Origin: Chryseobacterium gilvum | GTDB taxonomy: Bacteria; Bacteroidota; Bacteroidia; Flavobacteriales; Weeksellaceae | Assembly: GCF_025628965.1 (NCBI RefSeq) | Contig: NZ_JAOTEN010000002.1 | Span: forward strand, 496,001 to 560,000 | Reading direction: 5' to 3' | DNA length: 64,000 nucleotides | Shown here: positions 49,825 to 57,891 of the stretch, piece after piece | Position numbering within the stretch: position 1 is the first letter of the stretch | Layout of the letters: each line of letters opens with the position of its first letter | Notes under the pieces: model-generated | The model's input: only the letters and a program-made list of their open reading frames with translations | What the model was told of the DNA's origin: nothing | The model's database searches: none | Made by a program: the position numbers and the translations under genes

Positions 49825-50175
49825 TCAGAAATCATATTCTTTACTTTCTTCCACCGGAATGTCTCTTAAAAAATTATCGAACGCTTCACCGGGATATGTG
49901 CTGTACGCTCCGAAAGAGTCTATAATAATGCCTTTATTGCCTGAATTATCTTCCAAAACATATAAAACTGCACTGTCGTCGGGATTGCTGTCACCTTCAA
50001 AACGATACGTTTTTAAAATTTTCAGATCATCTGGTTTATAATTTTTTTCCGACTCTTCATACTTCATTTCGCAAGCTTCATTCATACGGAATTCTTTATT
50101 AATGCCTCTTTTTCTTAATTTTTCCATAACCTGACTGAGGGTTGTCATCTGATCGCTGGTTCCTGAATTTTCCAT
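49825..50175 (-). CDS. Small protein usually named 'phosphoribosylpyrophosphate synthetase' (not one)
   Basis: The 116-aa protein resembles a Bacteroidota family of ~100-aa proteins that databases often label PRPP synthetase. It has MEKLRKRGINKEFRMNEACEMKY, then YRFEGDSNPDDSAVLYVLE and GIIIDSFGAYSTYPGEAFDNFL. The length is far below a real PRPP synthetase (~310 aa), and there is no ribose-phosphate or ATP motif. The label is probably an old annotation error; the true role is unknown. Confidence 0.85.
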   Translation of the reverse strand: MENSGTSDQMTTLSQVMEKLRKRGINKEFRMNEACEMKYEESEKNYKPDDLKILKTYRFEGDSNPDDSAVLYVLEDNSGNKGIIIDSFGAYSTYPGEAFDNFLRDIPVEESKEYDF

Positions 50176-50344
50176 AATATTATTTTTCTGAAAGTACTAC
50201 AATTATTAAACCATAGTTTATTGATGATTGGTAATCTCTCGAAGTGTGGCAGCTTTGAAATAAATTAATCATGTTAACAAAATTTATAATTTCAATATCA
50301 AAAAAGGTATATTATTTGATGGATTGTTTTCAAATAGTACAAAC

Positions 50345-50536
50345 ATGAAAAGAGAAGTTGGCGTTTTACTGGCAGGAGGAGTTGGTCTTTTAGCCGTATT
50401 GGGGATTTTAGGCTTTAAAAAATTAGTAAGCAAAAAGCAAAAAAAATATAACGAATATTACTCTGATTATCACAGACACTTTGATAACTCAAATGCCGAT
50501 GATGATCATGGTATAGAATTTTTTGCAATGAAATAA
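50345..50536 (+). CDS. Small single-pass membrane protein
   Basis: The 63-aa protein (MKREVGVLLAGGVGLLAVLG) is mainly one hydrophobic helix (residues 6-22), then a basic stretch (KKLVSKKQKKYNEYYSDYHRHF) and an acidic tail. The start is at the ATG 50345; a TTG at 50324 adds seven unlikely residues. No family recognised. A terminator follows. Confidence 0.65.
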   Translation: MKREVGVLLAGGVGLLAVLGILGFKKLVSKKQKKYNEYYSDYHRHFDNSNADDDHGIEFFAMK

Positions 50537-50562
50537 ATAGTAAGATCCAAAATATATTAATA

Positions 50563-50593
50563 AACCGACATTTGTGAATGTTGGTTTTTTTTT
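50563..50593 (+). terminator. Terminator after the small membrane protein gene
   Basis: AACCGACATT pairs with AATGTTGGTT (one G-T pair) around a 4-nt loop, followed by seven or more T. Confidence 0.88.
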
Positions 50594-50653
50594 GTGGAAA
50601 ACTTCTGTCTTAAAACTCATTATTTTTTTTAAACAGACTTTTAACTTTACCAT

Positions 50654-51700
50654 ATGCAGAATGAAAATAATATAAAAGGGCAGGGTGCGCAGCGAAATGT
50701 TATCAATCGTTTCGACCGGTTTACTTTTGAGCCTGAAGATGAAGAATTTGAACCCGTAAAAACATCTTTTACAGAAGTTTTTCCTAAAACCATTGTCAAT
50801 CAGGTTAAAAGTGAAGATTTGCCGATGGAATATTCTATGAATCCTTATCAAGGATGTGAACATGGATGTTCCTATTGCTTTGCGCGACCTACGCATGAAT
50901 TTTGGGGCTACAGTGCAGGAATAGATTTTGAGAGAAAAATTATGGTGAAGAAAAACGCACCGGAATTACTGGAAAGGTTTTTTCAAAAAAAAGGGCACCA
51001 ACCTGCGCCGATTTTGCTTTCCGGGAATACAGACTGTTATCAGCCTGCAGAAAGGCAGTTTGAGATTACCAGAAAACTATTGCAGGTCAGTTTAGATTAC
51101 AGGCATCCCATTCATATAATCACTAAAAATACGCTGGTTCTGAGAGACCTGGATATATTAAAACCGATGGCAGAGCAGAACCTTATTTCTGTTTCACTCA
51201 GCATTCCTACACTGAATGAAGAAGTCCGAAGAAAAATGGAGCCCAGAACCAGCTCTTCAAAAAATAAGCTGAAAGCGATTGAAATACTCTCTGAGAATAA
51301 AGTTCCTGTCCATGTGATGGTCGCGCCTGTTATTCCGGGATTGACAAGTGATGAATCTTTATCAATCTTAAAATCTGTTTCAGACGCAGGTGCACTGAGC
51401 TTCGGATATACTTTGGTACGGCTGAATGATACCGTAGAACCGGTTTTTGTACAGTGGATAGAAAATAATTTTCCGGACAGGGCAGCAAAAGTCCTGAATC
51501 TGATCCGGTCTATGCGCGGCGGGAAATTAGGTGAAAAAAGATATTTTGAAAGATATACCGGAGAAGGAAATATTGCAGAAATGATTCACAATACTTTTAA
51601 AATAGGACGGAAAAAATATTTTGAAGGCAAAGAATTTCCTCGGCTTTCTGTAAACGGTTTTACGGGTACACGGGAACAGCAATTACGACTGTTTGACTAA
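50654..51700 (+). CDS. PA0069-like radical SAM protein
   Basis: The 348-aa protein has the radical SAM cluster motif CEHGCSYCFARPTHEF (CxxxCxxC at about 71-78) near the start. LLSGNTDCYQPAERQF and VAPVIPGLTSDE continue the TIM-barrel. This matches the PA0069 family, which resembles spore photoproduct lyase (SplB) but has no proven reaction. The start is supported by a TAACTTTA box (7/8 of TAnnTTTG) 4 nt before the ATG. Confidence 0.92.
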   Translation: MQNENNIKGQGAQRNVINRFDRFTFEPEDEEFEPVKTSFTEVFPKTIVNQVKSEDLPMEYSMNPYQGCEHGCSYCFARPTHEFWGYSAGIDFERKIMVKKNAPELLERFFQKKGHQPAPILLSGNTDCYQPAERQFEITRKLLQVSLDYRHPIHIITKNTLVLRDLDILKPMAEQNLISVSLSIPTLNEEVRRKMEPRTSSSKNKLKAIEILSENKVPVHVMVAPVIPGLTSDESLSILKSVSDAGALSFGYTLVRLNDTVEPVFVQWIENNFPDRAAKVLNLIRSMRGGKLGEKRYFERYTGEGNIAEMIHNTFKIGRKKYFEGKEFPRLSVNGFTGTREQQLRLFD

Positions 51701-51733
51701 TTTTAAAGTGATATCAATTAAGTTGAAATAAAA

Positions 51734-51756
51734 AAACCGCTCCAAAAGAGCGGTTT
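51734..51756. terminator. Bidirectional terminator between radical SAM and leader-peptide genes
   Basis: AAACCGCTC and GAGCGGTTT form a 9-bp stem around CAAAA, with A/T sequence both sides, between convergent genes. Confidence 0.9.
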
Positions 51757-51780
51757 CTTAATGTGGTCATGATTCTCAGC

Positions 51781-51945
51781 TTAGATAGAATCATCTGGAC
51801 ATGTAAAATCTTTACTGCAAGTGGTACAAATTACAGTACCGTTGCAATAATACAGACAGAAATCAGGTTCCGGGTTTTGTTTGATTCCACCTGCTCCTGA
51901 GATTGATTTTAACTGGTCTTTGCTTAATTTTTTTAAATTTTTCAT
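51781..51945 (-). CDS. Double-glycine leader peptide, bacteriocin-like (54 aa)
   Basis: Translating the reverse strand from the ATG at 51945 gives 54 aa starting MKNLKKLSKDQLKSIS and then GAGG (Gly19-Gly20). This is the classical KLSKDQLKSISGxGG double-glycine leader. The predicted 34-aa core is rich in Cys (30, 34, 40, 43, 49), Asp and Pro, and ends CPDDSI. It is analogous to the peptide at 16915, with a similar length and a CP-x-SI-like end, but a different Cys spacing. I associate this type with Chryseobacterium bacteriocin-like families. No exporter is nearby. Confidence 0.82.
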   Translation of the reverse strand: MKNLKKLSKDQLKSISGAGGIKQNPEPDFCLYYCNGTVICTTCSKDFTCPDDSI

Positions 51946-52016
51946 GATAATACGTATTAAAATTTGATGATAAAGTAAAGATAATTAAAATTCTGTATGT
52001 ATTGTACTTTTTCTAA

Positions 52017-52967
52017 TTATTTTTTTATCAATCCTAATTCTATTAATCGTTCGTGCAAAAATTCGCCTGCTGTCGTATCTTCGTATCGTTTCGGATTGTT
52101 CTCGTCAATGCAATTTTCAAGGGCATTCAGAGACATTTCGCTTACAGGATGCATAAAGAAAGGAATAGAATATCTCGAAGTACCCCATAATTCTCTTGGC
52201 GGGTTAACTACTCTGTGAATCGTAGATTTAAGCTTGTTATTGGTATGCCTGGAAAGCATATCGCCTACATTGATCATCAATTCATCCGGCTCTGCAATGG
52301 CATCAATCCACTCTCCTTTATGATTCTGCACCTGAAGCCCTTTTCCCTGAGAACCCATCAAAAGGGTAATCAGATTGATATCGCCATGCGCGGCAGCTCT
52401 TACTGCGTCATCCGGTTCCTGAGTAATCGGCGGATAATGAATCGGTCTTAAAATAGAATTTCCTTCCGCAATTTTATCATCAAAATAAAACTCATCCAAG
52501 CCAAGATACAAAGCGAGTGCTCTTAAAACATACTTTCCTGTTTTTTCAAGCATTTGGTAGGCCTCTTTTCCTACTTCATTGAATTTTGGAAGTTCTTCGA
52601 CATTTACATTATCAGGATATTCAGATTTATATTTTGAATCATCCGAAACATACTGCCCGAAATGCCAGAATTCTTTTAAATCCCCTTTTTTGAACCCTTT
52701 TGCTGTTTCTTTTCCAAAGCCGACATAGCCTCGCTGTCCTCCGATTCCCGGGATCTCATATTTCTGTTTCGTTTCTGTAGGCAGTTCAAAGAAGTTTTTT
52801 ACTTCGCCGTACAGATCATCCACCAGTTTGTCGTCAAGAAAATGGCCTTTTAAGGCTACAAAACCAATTTCTTCGTAAGCTTTTCCGATTTCATTTACAA
52901 ATTTCTGTTTGCGTTCCGGGTCACCCGAAAGGAAATCACGCAGGTCTACACTAGGTATTTTATCCAT
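52017..52967 (-). CDS. Isopenicillin-N-synthase-like 2-oxoglutarate/Fe(II) dioxygenase
   Basis: The 316-aa protein has the DIOX N-terminal region (IPSVDLRDFLSGDPERK, GFVALKGH). The Fe(II) triad H194-x-D196 in AAHGDINLI and H251 in STIHRVV is present, with the 2OG/Ser site RYSIPFF (Arg265-x-Ser267). Substrate is unknown; such enzymes hydroxylate or cyclise small molecules. It is divergent from menD. No -7 box is clear upstream. Confidence 0.92.
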   Translation of the reverse strand: MDKIPSVDLRDFLSGDPERKQKFVNEIGKAYEEIGFVALKGHFLDDKLVDDLYGEVKNFFELPTETKQKYEIPGIGGQRGYVGFGKETAKGFKKGDLKEFWHFGQYVSDDSKYKSEYPDNVNVEELPKFNEVGKEAYQMLEKTGKYVLRALALYLGLDEFYFDDKIAEGNSILRPIHYPPITQEPDDAVRAAAHGDINLITLLMGSQGKGLQVQNHKGEWIDAIAEPDELMINVGDMLSRHTNNKLKSTIHRVVNPPRELWGTSRYSIPFFMHPVSEMSLNALENCIDENNPKRYEDTTAGEFLHERLIELGLIKK

Positions 52968-53020
52968 TTTAAGAAATTTTACGTATTGCTAAAATACAGA
53001 TTTTTTGAATTAAATGATTT

Positions 53021-53049
53021 TTGAATTCATTATTTATGAAGTAAATTTG
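53021..53049 (+). promoter_or_regulatory. menD promoter (TTG - 18 nt - TAAATTTG), leaderless type
   Basis: TTG (53021-53023) and TAAATTTG (53042-53049) are separated by 18 nt, a good fit to the Bacteroidota -33/-7 consensus. Only 4 nt lie between the -7 box and the menD ATG at 53054, so the mRNA should start at or near the start codon. Confidence 0.8.
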
Positions 53050-53053
53050 TCTT

Positions 53054-54724
53054 ATGAAAAAATATTCCTCCAAGAGAAGTATTCAGGTACTTGCGCATCT
53101 TTTTCAGCAATACGGAATTTTTGACGTTGTTATCTCTCCGGGATCCAGAAATGCACCTCTCGCGATTCATTTTTCCGAGATTGATGATTTTAACTGTTAC
53201 AGTATTGTTGATGAAAGAAGCGCGGCTTTTGTTGGTCTGGGAATGGCAATCAGCGAAAAAAAACCGGTAGCGATTACCTGTACAAGCGGTTCTGCAGCGG
53301 CCAATTATTATCCCGCTGTTACGGAAGCATTTTATCAGAACGTTCCGTTGCTGATTTTAACGGCAGACCGTCCTACGGAGTATGTAGATTTGTTTGACGG
53401 GCAAACCATCAGACAGAAAAATATTTTTCATCAGCATTCGTATGGAGATTTTGAGCTGCTGGAAGACAGTAAAGATAATTCGGAAGATATCAATGCAGAT
53501 ATAATAAAAAAAGCCATTGAGCTTTGTTTTGAGAAACAAGGGCCGGTTCATATCAATATTCCGTTGGAAGAACCTCTTTATGAATTGGTTTCTGAGCTTC
53601 CTCCATTTCCACAGGTTGAAAAAACCATCAGAAAAAAAGAATACGAACTTCCTTCTGACTTGATTGCCGACTGGAATACTTCCCAAAGAATTATGCTTTT
53701 GGTCGGAACCCGAGATTACAGCCCGGAACTTGAAAATCAATTGACCCAATTGGTAAAAAATCATTCTGTGGTTGTGTTGCATGAAGCCAATTCTAATATC
53801 CATCATGATAAATTCTTCAGTCATATTGACCGGTATATTACTGGTTTTTCAGACGAAGATTACAAAATGTATGCGCCGGATTTACTGATCACCGTAGGAC
53901 AAAATGTGGTCTCTAAAAGAGTAAAACAGTTTTTGAGAAATGCACATCCCAAACAACATTGGCATCTGGATGAGGTTTGGCAGCCGGATACGTATTTTGC
54001 ATTAACCCGAAAAATTGAAGTAAAACCGGAACTGTTTTTTTCTAAACTGTTGCGTGTTATTGGTTTAGAACCAAAACCATATTATAATCTGTGGGACGTT
54101 TTAAGAGATAAAAAAGACAAAAAGCATGTAGAATTTGTAAATACAACAGAGTTTTCGGATTTTTATTTTTTCAATAAAGCTTCGCAGAGTATTCCGGAAA
54201 ATTACAATATTCATTTCAGCAACAGTTCGGCAATCCGATATGCGCAACTGTTCAATTTTGGAAAAAATAAAAGCTATTGCAACCGTGGAACAAGCGGTAT
54301 TGACGGTGCGACTTCTACCGCGATGGGTTTTGCGATGAAAAACGCTAATCCTACCCTTTTGATTACCGGAGACCTGAGTTTCTTTTATGATATCAACGGG
54401 CTTTGGAACCAATATATTCCGCCATTTACCAGAATTATCATTTTTAATAACGGTGAAGGGAATATTTTTAAAATTATTCCCGGACCGGGAAATGCAAATC
54501 CAAATACTTTAGACGAATTTATCGCGACAAAACATCATAAAAATGCGGAATTCATGGCAAAACATTTTGGGTTTACCTATGCAAAAGTGGAAGATGACGG
54601 TACACTCGACAGAGTTTTAAATAACTTTTTTAAACCAGATATTCAGCCAAAAATCATGGAGATTTTTACCCACGGAAAAAACAATGCAGAGATTTTGAAA
54701 GCGTATTTTAATTTCTTAAAATAA
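53054..54724 (+). CDS. menD: SEPHCHC synthase MenD (menaquinone biosynthesis)
   Basis: MenD is a ThDP enzyme that joins 2-oxoglutarate to isochorismate in the menaquinone pathway. The 556-aa protein shows ISPGSRNAPLAIHF, DERSAAFVGLGMA, TCTSGSAAANYYPAVTEA, and the ThDP metal site TGDLSFFYDINGLWN near the C-terminus. It shares chorismate-derived chemistry with the pabB/pabC genes that follow on the other strand (2-nt gap, convergent). Confidence 0.97.
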   Translation: MKKYSSKRSIQVLAHLFQQYGIFDVVISPGSRNAPLAIHFSEIDDFNCYSIVDERSAAFVGLGMAISEKKPVAITCTSGSAAANYYPAVTEAFYQNVPLLILTADRPTEYVDLFDGQTIRQKNIFHQHSYGDFELLEDSKDNSEDINADIIKKAIELCFEKQGPVHINIPLEEPLYELVSELPPFPQVEKTIRKKEYELPSDLIADWNTSQRIMLLVGTRDYSPELENQLTQLVKNHSVVVLHEANSNIHHDKFFSHIDRYITGFSDEDYKMYAPDLLITVGQNVVSKRVKQFLRNAHPKQHWHLDEVWQPDTYFALTRKIEVKPELFFSKLLRVIGLEPKPYYNLWDVLRDKKDKKHVEFVNTTEFSDFYFFNKASQSIPENYNIHFSNSSAIRYAQLFNFGKNKSYCNRGTSGIDGATSTAMGFAMKNANPTLLITGDLSFFYDINGLWNQYIPPFTRIIIFNNGEGNIFKIIPGPGNANPNTLDEFIATKHHKNAEFMAKHFGFTYAKVEDDGTLDRVLNNFFKPDIQPKIMEIFTHGKNNAEILKAYFNFLK

Positions 54725-54726
54725 AT

Positions 54727-55353
54727 TTACACGTCAAGATATTCATCACTTCCGGGAAGGTTGGTGATTTTCTGGATAGGGTATACAAACATATCATCAA
54801 AGTCATTCATCGCATTAATCAACTGAAAATGAGAAAACTCTCTAATATTCTGTAATGTGATTTCTGTCTCTTTTATTTTTTTCTGTTTTAAAAGATGCTG
54901 TCTCTGAACGCCATTTAAAAGATATGTAGAAGGAGTAAACCAGTCTTTCCCTTTCTGAAACAGGAGATTGGAAAACGAAGTATCGGTAATATGGTTGTTT
55001 TTTATAATGATAATTTCTTCCGCTTTCGATTTGATTTTCATTCTCTCCAGTTCCTTTCGGTCTTCAAATTTAAAAGAGTAATCATAAATATTATTCTCCA
55101 CCAATTGGAAATCATGTATTTCCGGAATGGCATAGGGAATCATCATCGTCCGGAATTTCTTGTCAAGATCATAAGTGATTTTCAGCTTATACAATCCATC
55201 TTCATCATGGTTCAGGTTTTTAAATATTTTTTCCAAATCAATAGAACCTTCTTTTCCAAAATGGGCAAAAGTCTGGTTAACTCTTTTCTGGTGAAAATCT
55301 AACAGGAAAATATCCTGATCTTCTACTTTAATACTTTCAATAAATTGGGACAT
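54727..55353 (-). CDS. pabC: Aminotransferase class IV (PabC-like ADC lyase)
   Basis: The 208-aa protein shows class IV features: FLLDFHQKRVNQTFAHFG (start), YSFKFEDRKELERMK with the probable PLP lysine (Lys95 region), and IIIIKNNHITDTSFSNLLFQKGKDWFTP. It is somewhat short. The pabB gene is adjacent and overlaps by 17 nt, which supports the 4-amino-4-deoxychorismate lyase role in folate synthesis. Confidence 0.88.
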   Translation of the reverse strand: MSQFIESIKVEDQDIFLLDFHQKRVNQTFAHFGKEGSIDLEKIFKNLNHDEDGLYKLKITYDLDKKFRTMMIPYAIPEIHDFQLVENNIYDYSFKFEDRKELERMKIKSKAEEIIIIKNNHITDTSFSNLLFQKGKDWFTPSTYLLNGVQRQHLLKQKKIKETEITLQNIREFSHFQLINAMNDFDDMFVYPIQKITNLPGSDEYLDV

Positions 55354-56314
55354 AAATTTTATTTTTCATTTCCTGATACTCATCTTCTAATCTGCTCATG
55401 TGCGTAATTCCGCCGCCACTTTTAAAATATAAGGTATCATTTTCTTGTTCTATAAAGCGGATCATCACACAGCTGTCTGTATTTTCGCCGTCAAACCAGC
55501 CACAGACTCCGGTATAAAAACCCCTGTCAAAGCCTTCTGCTTTCAGAATGATTTCTAAGGTTTTTGGTTTCGGAGCTCCTAAAATAGATCCTGCTGGAAG
55601 CAGTTTTTTCATTATACTTCCTATTTTTCCCCGAAATTCGGGTTTTAAAGTTCCGGTAATTTCAGAACTCATTGCGTAAAGGTCTTTTTGCTGGGTTTTT
55701 ATAAGGTCAATATGCTGAAATTTCTCCACCTCTACCTCATCCGCAACCATACTGAGATCATTTCTAAGCAAATCTACAACGGTATAATGCTCTGCCTTTT
55801 CTTTTTTATCATTCTTTAAAACTTCAGCGGCATTTTCTAAAGCGGCATCAATAGTGCCTTTCATGGGATAGGTGAAAATTTTATCACCCATAATTTTCAC
55901 AAACGTTTCAGGAGAAAAAAATACGAAAAAATCTTTATATAACACTTTATATTTTGCCTGGGAATGATAAAAGATCTCTTCCAGGCTGAGATTGGTTTCA
56001 ATTTTAGTTTTCCGGGTATAATTGGTAAGATAAGAATTTCCCAGTCTGATGTTTTCCTGTACCTGATCAAATCCTTTTTTAAAACTTTCCAGGGTTTCGG
56101 GATACGATTTCCATTCTGTTTTCTTATGAAGCTCTTGTGTTGGATTTATATTTTTAAAGTTTTGAAAATCAATTAATAAACCCTTTTTTTCTACTTGTGA
56201 TTCGGTATACATTTCTATATTCTCAGCAAGAAAGTCTACGATAAAGAAAAACGGGACTTTCTGTTGTGAAAGCTCGTCCATTTCAATAAATTTTTGATGA
56301 TTTGCCGAAAACAT
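55337..56314 (-). CDS. pabB: Aminodeoxychorismate synthase component I (PabB)
   Basis: PabB aminates chorismate to ADC for p-aminobenzoate. The 325-aa protein is a chorismate-binding domain only: GTIDAALENAAEVLKND, DLLRNDLSMVADEVEVEKF, GSILGAPKPKTLEII, and FYTGVCGWFDGENTDSCVMIRF. It is short versus full PabB (~450 aa) because the N-terminal part is reduced. It is expressed from a leaderless-type promoter and overlaps pabC. Confidence 0.93.
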   Translation of the reverse strand: MFSANHQKFIEMDELSQQKVPFFFIVDFLAENIEMYTESQVEKKGLLIDFQNFKNINPTQELHKKTEWKSYPETLESFKKGFDQVQENIRLGNSYLTNYTRKTKIETNLSLEEIFYHSQAKYKVLYKDFFVFFSPETFVKIMGDKIFTYPMKGTIDAALENAAEVLKNDKKEKAEHYTVVDLLRNDLSMVADEVEVEKFQHIDLIKTQQKDLYAMSSEITGTLKPEFRGKIGSIMKKLLPAGSILGAPKPKTLEIILKAEGFDRGFYTGVCGWFDGENTDSCVMIRFIEQENDTLYFKSGGGITHMSRLEDEYQEMKNKIYVPIY

Positions 56315-56318
56315 TCTG

Positions 56319-56352
56319 CAAAAGTAGTTATTGATGTTTACTTTTGCACAAA
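56319..56352 (-). promoter_or_regulatory. pabB promoter (TTTG - 22 nt - TACTTTTG), leaderless type
   Basis: On the minus strand, TACTTTTG (56319-56326) lies 4 nt before the ATG at 56314, and TTTG (56349-56352) lies 22 nt upstream. It overlaps the divergent promoter of the gene at 56362. Confidence 0.75.
56339..56346 (+). promoter_or_regulatory. -7 box of the membrane protein gene at 56362
   Basis: TACTTTTG is a perfect TAnnTTTG, 15 nt before the ATG at 56362. A TTG at 56344 lies inside the box, so the longer start is unlikely. Confidence 0.6.
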
Positions 56353-56361
56353 ATATTTACA

Positions 56362-57084
56362 ATGCAGGAGAAATATCCACAAAAACCGGGAATCGACTTT
56401 ATACTGAGACAGGCATTTTTTTACTGGAATAAGACTTTGGTCTTTCAGCTCATATTTTCTGTTATTTACTTTACGGTTTTCTTCACCTCTCTATTTTTCT
56501 TTGCCTCAAAATACGGAATCTGGGAACAAAACCAAGTCCTTTTAGAAGCGTTTCAGGAAAGTACGCAGGCTTATTTACAGAAAGCGGCAGAATTAGGCGC
56601 AACTGAAAATTCGCGGTATTTCAGCTATGCATTTTTAGGAACCATCGTTTTTTTATATCCTTTGAATCTTGGTTTTTTTAAAATTTTCAGAAAAGCTGAT
56701 TTGAATGAAAAAATTGAGCTTGGTGATTTATTCGCAGGATACAGCGGAACAAATTTTTTCAAATATATTGGCTATTTTCTATTTTGGTTTTTAATCTATT
56801 TAATGATTGCCCAAACCATTATTCTTCCTATTATATGGGTGATCAGCACTCTTTTTGTAGCACCGTTAATGTTTTTTCAGGATAAAAGGATTTTTGAAGC
56901 TATGTCACTAAATTTCAAGGCAGTAAGAGTATTTTTCCTAGAAATTTTTGTTTGTGTGATTGTGGCTGTTTTATTTAAGTATTTGGGTTTCACATTGTTT
57001 TTTATTGGAGGGTTGTTTACGTTTCCGTTTTGGAATGCGATGATTTATTCACTATACAAAACTATTTTTACAGAGAAAAATTAA
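56362..57084 (+). CDS. Multi-pass membrane protein, unknown
   Basis: The 240-aa protein (start MQEKYPQKPGIDFIL) has five or six membrane helices and a motif GDLFAGYSGTNFFKYIGYFLFW similar to the one in its neighbour. No enzyme motif is visible. A near-paralogous build is seen in the next gene (GDLFAGY against SDLFIGY), suggesting tandem duplication. Role unknown. Confidence 0.78.
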   Translation: MQEKYPQKPGIDFILRQAFFYWNKTLVFQLIFSVIYFTVFFTSLFFFASKYGIWEQNQVLLEAFQESTQAYLQKAAELGATENSRYFSYAFLGTIVFLYPLNLGFFKIFRKADLNEKIELGDLFAGYSGTNFFKYIGYFLFWFLIYLMIAQTIILPIIWVISTLFVAPLMFFQDKRIFEAMSLNFKAVRVFFLEIFVCVIVAVLFKYLGFTLFFIGGLFTFPFWNAMIYSLYKTIFTEKN

Positions 57085-57120
57085 TTTGAAAATGGTAATG
57101 TTTTTCTTCTCAAAAAAAAT

Positions 57121-57128
57121 TACATTTG
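57121..57128 (+). promoter_or_regulatory. -7 box of the membrane protein/AI-2E operon
   Basis: TACATTTG matches TAnnTTTG, 22 nt before the ATG at 57151. Confidence 0.55.
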
Positions 57129-57150
57129 AGAAACATTAAAAAATAACACC

Positions 57151-57891
57151 ATGTCCGAATTTAACGAATTTGACCAGCAAGGTTCTGTCCCAGAAAGAAA
57201 TACGGGATCGATCATTTCACATGCTTTTGAAATGTACAAAGGGGTGATTCTCTACGCAATTGTCGCAATGATTATTTATCTTCTCGCTGATTTTCTGCTT
57301 CAATCCATCATTGGATTCAATTCCTGGTCGGGATTTAGAGATTTCAGAAATTTAGACGGCGATTATTCTAAATACTATGGCAGTTTGTGGAATAAACCAG
57401 GCGTTTCTCTTTATTATTCTTTCTCCAGCCTTTTAAGAATATTGTTTGCCCCACTTTTTGTCGGCTTAATTTATATTACCAATAAATACAACACGAAAGT
57501 TCCTGTAGAATTTTCTGATCTTTTTATAGGCTATCGTCAGAATCTCGGCAACATTCTCCTTTACAGCCTGATTACCAATATTATATTAGGAATTTCTTTT
57601 GCCCTGTGTTTTTTACCTGTGCTTTTTGTATATCCGCTTTTTCTGATAGGATATCCGATTCTGCTCTTTGAAAACGCATCCGGAATAGATGCTTTAAGCA
57701 AAACCTTTGCTATTGCCAAAGAAAATTATGGTGTATTTCTGGGAACTGCACTTTTAGGCCTGCTCATTACCATCAGCGGAGCGCTGCTTTGTTGCTTTGG
57801 TATAATTTTTACTGCACCATTTATCACGGTGGCCATGTATTCTACGTATTGCGCGTACTTAGGTAAACCGAAACAGATAATTCATCCATAA
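57151..57891 (+). CDS. Multi-pass membrane protein, tandem paralogue of the previous gene
   Basis: The 246-aa protein has a short acidic N-terminus then about six helices. FSDLFIGYRQNLGNILLYSLI and NASGIDALSKTFAIAKENYGVFLGTALLGLL fit a DUF-type membrane scaffold with SDLFxGY and later ALxKSxxLxKxN features. It ends with its stop codon overlapping the next start by one base (TAATG), so the three + genes to 59248 are translationally coupled. Function unknown. Confidence 0.78.
   Translation: MSEFNEFDQQGSVPERNTGSIISHAFEMYKGVILYAIVAMIIYLLADFLLQSIIGFNSWSGFRDFRNLDGDYSKYYGSLWNKPGVSLYYSFSSLLRILFAPLFVGLIYITNKYNTKVPVEFSDLFIGYRQNLGNILLYSLITNIILGISFALCFLPVLFVYPLFLIGYPILLFENASGIDALSKTFAIAKENYGVFLGTALLGLLITISGALLCCFGIIFTAPFITVAMYSTYCAYLGKPKQIIHP

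Noticed and set aside
53357..53824. 155-aa minus-strand frame inside menD
   Set aside because: It is antisense to menD, with no domain or promoter support.
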